Shown in pieces: positions 61,923 through 64,000 of a DNA stretch of 64,000 nucleotides (the first letter of the stretch is position 1; every line of letters starts with the position of its first letter). The notes below the pieces were generated by a model that was not told the DNA's origin, ran no database searches, and saw nothing but the letters and a program-made list of their open reading frames with translations. The DNA lies in NCBI RefSeq assembly GCF_000018685.1, contig NC_010001.1:3934001-3998000 (forward strand), in the 5' to 3' direction. A program made the translations under genes and the position numbers. Origin of the DNA: Lachnoclostridium phytofermentans ISDg (GTDB lineage Bacteria > Bacillota > Clostridia > Lachnospirales > Lachnospiraceae).

Positions 61923-63602
61923 ATGGAATATCAAACAATTACATCATCAAGTTTTAGCGGAGTAAGCCAATCTACTACTCTAACTGCTACCAAAACACCT
62001 ATAGAAGAAACAGATGGTAAAGTCGCATCATCGACTACCATGGATAATCTAAATTCAACACCCCCAGCCCAAACGATCTCTTACGATTCTAATTATATGA
62101 TAGAGAAAGCCCTTACGGAAGCAGCACTACCGAAAACAGAGCGCAATCTGAATATTGTACGTGAATTACTACAACAAGAACTCTCGATTAATAAAAATAG
62201 TATTTTAGACATATTAAAATTATCTGCGACCTATCGAAGTGCTTCGATTGAAACCTTAGTTCTTATGAAAAAATTAGAGCTTCCAATCACACAGCAGACA
62301 ATTAATCAGATGCAGGCTTTTCAAAATAACAACCATTCTATTCTTACGAAGTCACAGAATATGATTGATTCCTTTCTTACGCTATTGTCAGAAGAATCCG
62401 TTGTCTCGGAAGGATTTCACCATGAGTTATTATCTCTTTTTATAGATGATACGGTAGAGTCTTCTATTCCTGATAATTCTCTTTTATCCACTCATTTTTC
62501 AAAAGAAGATATGCAGCATTTAACTAACACGTTAACTGCAATGGATATTCCAGAACATGTTGTAAACCACCTAACGGATCCTACTACTACGATTCCCGAA
62601 TTTCGTGACCTATTGAATCAAATCGCTAAGGATAGCAACCTAAACTTTATTGATGCACCAGAATTACGGCAATTTTTAACGGAAACAACAGAATCAGCCT
62701 CCAATTTAACTTTGCTATCTGATGTCTTATCCAAAAGTGAACAAGAAAACCTTTCTCAGTTACTATCTTCTGTTTTACCAAAAGATGCTCTAGCTTCTTT
62801 TCAAGAAAGTAATGGTTCAACCACAACCTTAGATAGTTCTATTACAAATTTATTTCAAAAGGTTATTGATGCAGGTACTACAACCCCCTCACAAAGCGAA
62901 GAGTCACAAATAACTTCAATGTTACCCCCAAGTGATATGCCATCTGCTTTAAACGTGCTTATAAAATCACCAACATATCAAAAGTTAATAAAATCGGAAT
63001 TGCTCTCAAAGCTTACTATCGCTATGAATGACTTTACAAAGGAAGATGGAATTCCTCAATTTTACCGTAAGTTAACTCGTGATTTAGAAAGTATGTTAAC
63101 TTTTTTTGAGAAAAATGACGGTAATACAAACTCTGATACATTTCATCAGGCGAAAGAGTTGGTACAAAATCTAAGGGATCAGGTCGACTTTATGAAGTCA
63201 GTAAATCAATTTCTTGGATATATCCAATTACCGGTTAAGCATACGAAAAATCTCTCCAATAGTGAACTTTTCTTTTATACAAAAAGAAAGCAAAAAAGAG
63301 AAAACCAAGAAAACTTTCATATTTTATTACATCTCACCATGACTCATTTAGGAGAAATGGACATACATCTACGACTTAAAAATAAAAATGTACACGCTAC
63401 TTTAAGTATGGAACAGGAAGAGTCCCTATCATTAATTAATTCACATATCAATCAGTTAACAGATGCTTTGTTAGAAATGGGATATGATCTTTCTTATGAT
63501 TTTGAGAAAATGAAAAAGAAACAATTGCCGATAGATCGACTGCTATTAAAAGAAGAGGAAGATACTTTATACCGCTGTTATACCTTTGATACGAAAGCTT
63601 AA
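61923..63602 (+). CDS. FliK/YlqG-like protein with flagellar-hook-length-control C-terminal domain
   Basis: A 559-residue protein. The first 50 residues are Ser/Thr-rich and low-complexity. The middle (60-440) is helical, polar and unrecognised. The last 100 residues (FHILLHLTMTHLGEMDIHLRLKNKNVHATLSMEQEESLSLINSHINQLTDALLEMGYDLSY) match the Flg_hook pattern of FliK C-termini (LxPxxLGxxxV, then a four-helix-like end). No flagellar genes are in the window. B. subtilis ylqG is a comparable non-flagellar case. The start is fixed by AAAGGAG; six earlier codons are unsupported. Its 3' end is the seed of the repeat array that follows. Confidence 0.65.
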   Translation: MEYQTITSSSFSGVSQSTTLTATKTPIEETDGKVASSTTMDNLNSTPPAQTISYDSNYMIEKALTEAALPKTERNLNIVRELLQQELSINKNSILDILKLSATYRSASIETLVLMKKLELPITQQTINQMQAFQNNNHSILTKSQNMIDSFLTLLSEESVVSEGFHHELLSLFIDDTVESSIPDNSLLSTHFSKEDMQHLTNTLTAMDIPEHVVNHLTDPTTTIPEFRDLLNQIAKDSNLNFIDAPELRQFLTETTESASNLTLLSDVLSKSEQENLSQLLSSVLPKDALASFQESNGSTTTLDSSITNLFQKVIDAGTTTPSQSEESQITSMLPPSDMPSALNVLIKSPTYQKLIKSELLSKLTIAMNDFTKEDGIPQFYRKLTRDLESMLTFFEKNDGNTNSDTFHQAKELVQNLRDQVDFMKSVNQFLGYIQLPVKHTKNLSNSELFFYTKRKQKRENQENFHILLHLTMTHLGEMDIHLRLKNKNVHATLSMEQEESLSLINSHINQLTDALLEMGYDLSYDFEKMKKKQLPIDRLLLKEEEDTLYRCYTFDTKA

Positions 63603-63614
63603 TGTTCCTTTGAT

Positions 63615-63785
63615 ATGAAAAGCTTAAGTTCCTCTGTTATGAAAAGCTTAAGTTCCTCTGTTATGAAAAGCTTAAGTTCCTCTGTTATGAAAAGCTTAAG
63701 TTCCTCTGTTATGAAAAGCTTAAGTTCCTCTGTTATGAAAAGCTTAAGTTCCTCTGTTATGAAAAGCTTAAGTTCCTCTGGTTGA
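63615..63785 (+). repeat. Octapeptide-coding tandem array, seven 24-bp units, in frame after a stop
   Basis: Following the TAA of the FliK-like gene the same frame continues TGT TCC TTT GAT and then an ATG at 63615 that opens 56 codons: MKSLSSSV six times and MKSLSSSG, then TGA at 63783-63785. Each DNA unit is 24 bases (ATGAAAAGCTTAAGTTCC plus TCTGTT) and the copies look identical. The last bases of the FliK-like gene (TTTGATACGAAAGCTTAA) resemble a diverged unit. No ribosome site precedes any of the ATGs, so independent translation is doubtful. Stop readthrough would add a 60-residue tail. Confidence 0.85.
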
Positions 63786-63810
63786 ATTTATTAAGATTTT
63801 ATAATATAAT

Positions 63811-63847
63811 AGCTCTATCTAATTAAACAAGTTAATTAGATAGAGCT
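63811..63847. terminator. 16-bp perfect inverted repeat, probable terminator
   Basis: AGCTCTATCTAATTAA and TTAATTAGATAGAGCT flank ACAAG. The hairpin is strong but has no clear U-tail on the plus strand, so termination efficiency is uncertain. Confidence 0.55.
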
Positions 63848-63933
63848 TCCTAAATTCAACATAATTAATTCAACAAATGTACTTTATGAATATTGTTTTT
63901 GTGTAATTTTAGTATACAGGAATAGAGGTTAAT

Positions 63934-64000
63934 ATGAAAAAGTATTCAAGAAGAAATCAAAAAGAGAAAGTCAACTTAAGTTTAGATATCGGAATCGGTG
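63934..64000 (+). CDS. N-terminus of an unknown protein (partial, runs off right edge)
   Basis: ATG at 63934 behind AGAGG opens 22 codons, MKKYSRRNQKEKVNLSLDIG and on, before the window ends. A basic, hydrophilic start without a signal peptide. In genomes with ylqG-like genes an FlhB-like ylqH often follows, but these residues do not show that family's typical start. Function not assignable. Confidence 0.55.
   Translation, partial: MKKYSRRNQKEKVNLSLDIGIG

Noticed and set aside
63588..63785. Possible CRISPR array
   Set aside because: The 24-bp units are contiguous with no unique spacers and no cas genes are nearby.

Overview
The window looks like chromosomal DNA of a low-GC, spore-forming, plant-polysaccharide or gut-type clostridium of the family Lachnospiraceae. 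It resembles Lachnoclostridium (Clostridium) phytofermentans, an inference from protein flavour and gene content, not from a database match. It is AT-rich, has strong AGGAGG-type ribosome sites, U-tailed intrinsic terminators, many solute-binding lipoproteins, YesM/YesN-type two-component regulators and a collagen-like spore-surface-type protein. I see no rRNA operon, CRISPR array, intact transposase or prophage. One tRNA (Gly, anticodon GCC) is present. Most genes lie on the minus strand.

Layout. 1-9.5 kb: an accessory patch of small single genes (LRR/Ig-like secreted protein, three acetyltransferases, orphan zinc-finger anti-sigma-like membrane protein, creatininase-family enzyme, VOC protein, lipoproteins). 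It contains two gene remnants (a methyltransferase with its middle deleted, a frameshifted acetyltransferase). 9.6-19.8 kb: one minus-strand carbohydrate operon. From its promoter it reads ROK-type regulator, TIM-barrel protein, DUF4127 protein, FAD oxidoreductase, two ABC permeases, solute-binding lipoprotein, GH20 hexosaminidase. A consensus promoter with an overlapping palindrome sits in front of the regulator. 20-25.6 kb: a second patch with decayed genes (alpha/beta hydrolase, a protein with an in-frame amber codon, a headless ORF), small enzymes and the tRNA. 25.7-32.9 kb: nitroreductase, AraC regulator, AI-2E-type permease with a repetitive charged tail, MetH lacking its reactivation module, and a metallophosphoesterase.

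33.2-38.9 kb: a plus-strand pair coding for an IscU-like scaffold and a GGGtGRT-family protein behind a strongly structured leader; then a collagen-like protein preceded by a truncated copy of its own 5' end; a HAD phosphatase; and an Ig-like secreted protein. 38.9-44.3 kb: a BMP-type nucleoside ABC transporter operon (lipoprotein, ATPase, two permeases). 44.7-53.3 kb: housekeeping genes (hexapeptide acyl/nucleotidyltransferase-like protein, topB, LUD protein, glyA, DegV protein, MATE pump with structured leader).

53.5-61.5 kb: a minus-strand operon from a perfect TTGACA-17-TATAAT promoter. It encodes response regulator, histidine kinase, an ABC-ATPase paralogue whose catalytic motifs are all degenerate, an intact RbsA-like ATPase, an RbsC-like permease and an RbsB-like binding lipoprotein. 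The dead ATPase placed between the signalling pair and the transporter is the best candidate for an undescribed mechanism. 61.7-64 kb: a 29-bp tandem repeat; a FliK-C-terminal-like protein; and after its stop codon an in-frame array encoding seven copies of the octapeptide MKSLSSSV. The right edge cuts a further gene.

All functions are read from sequence by eye. No searches were run.
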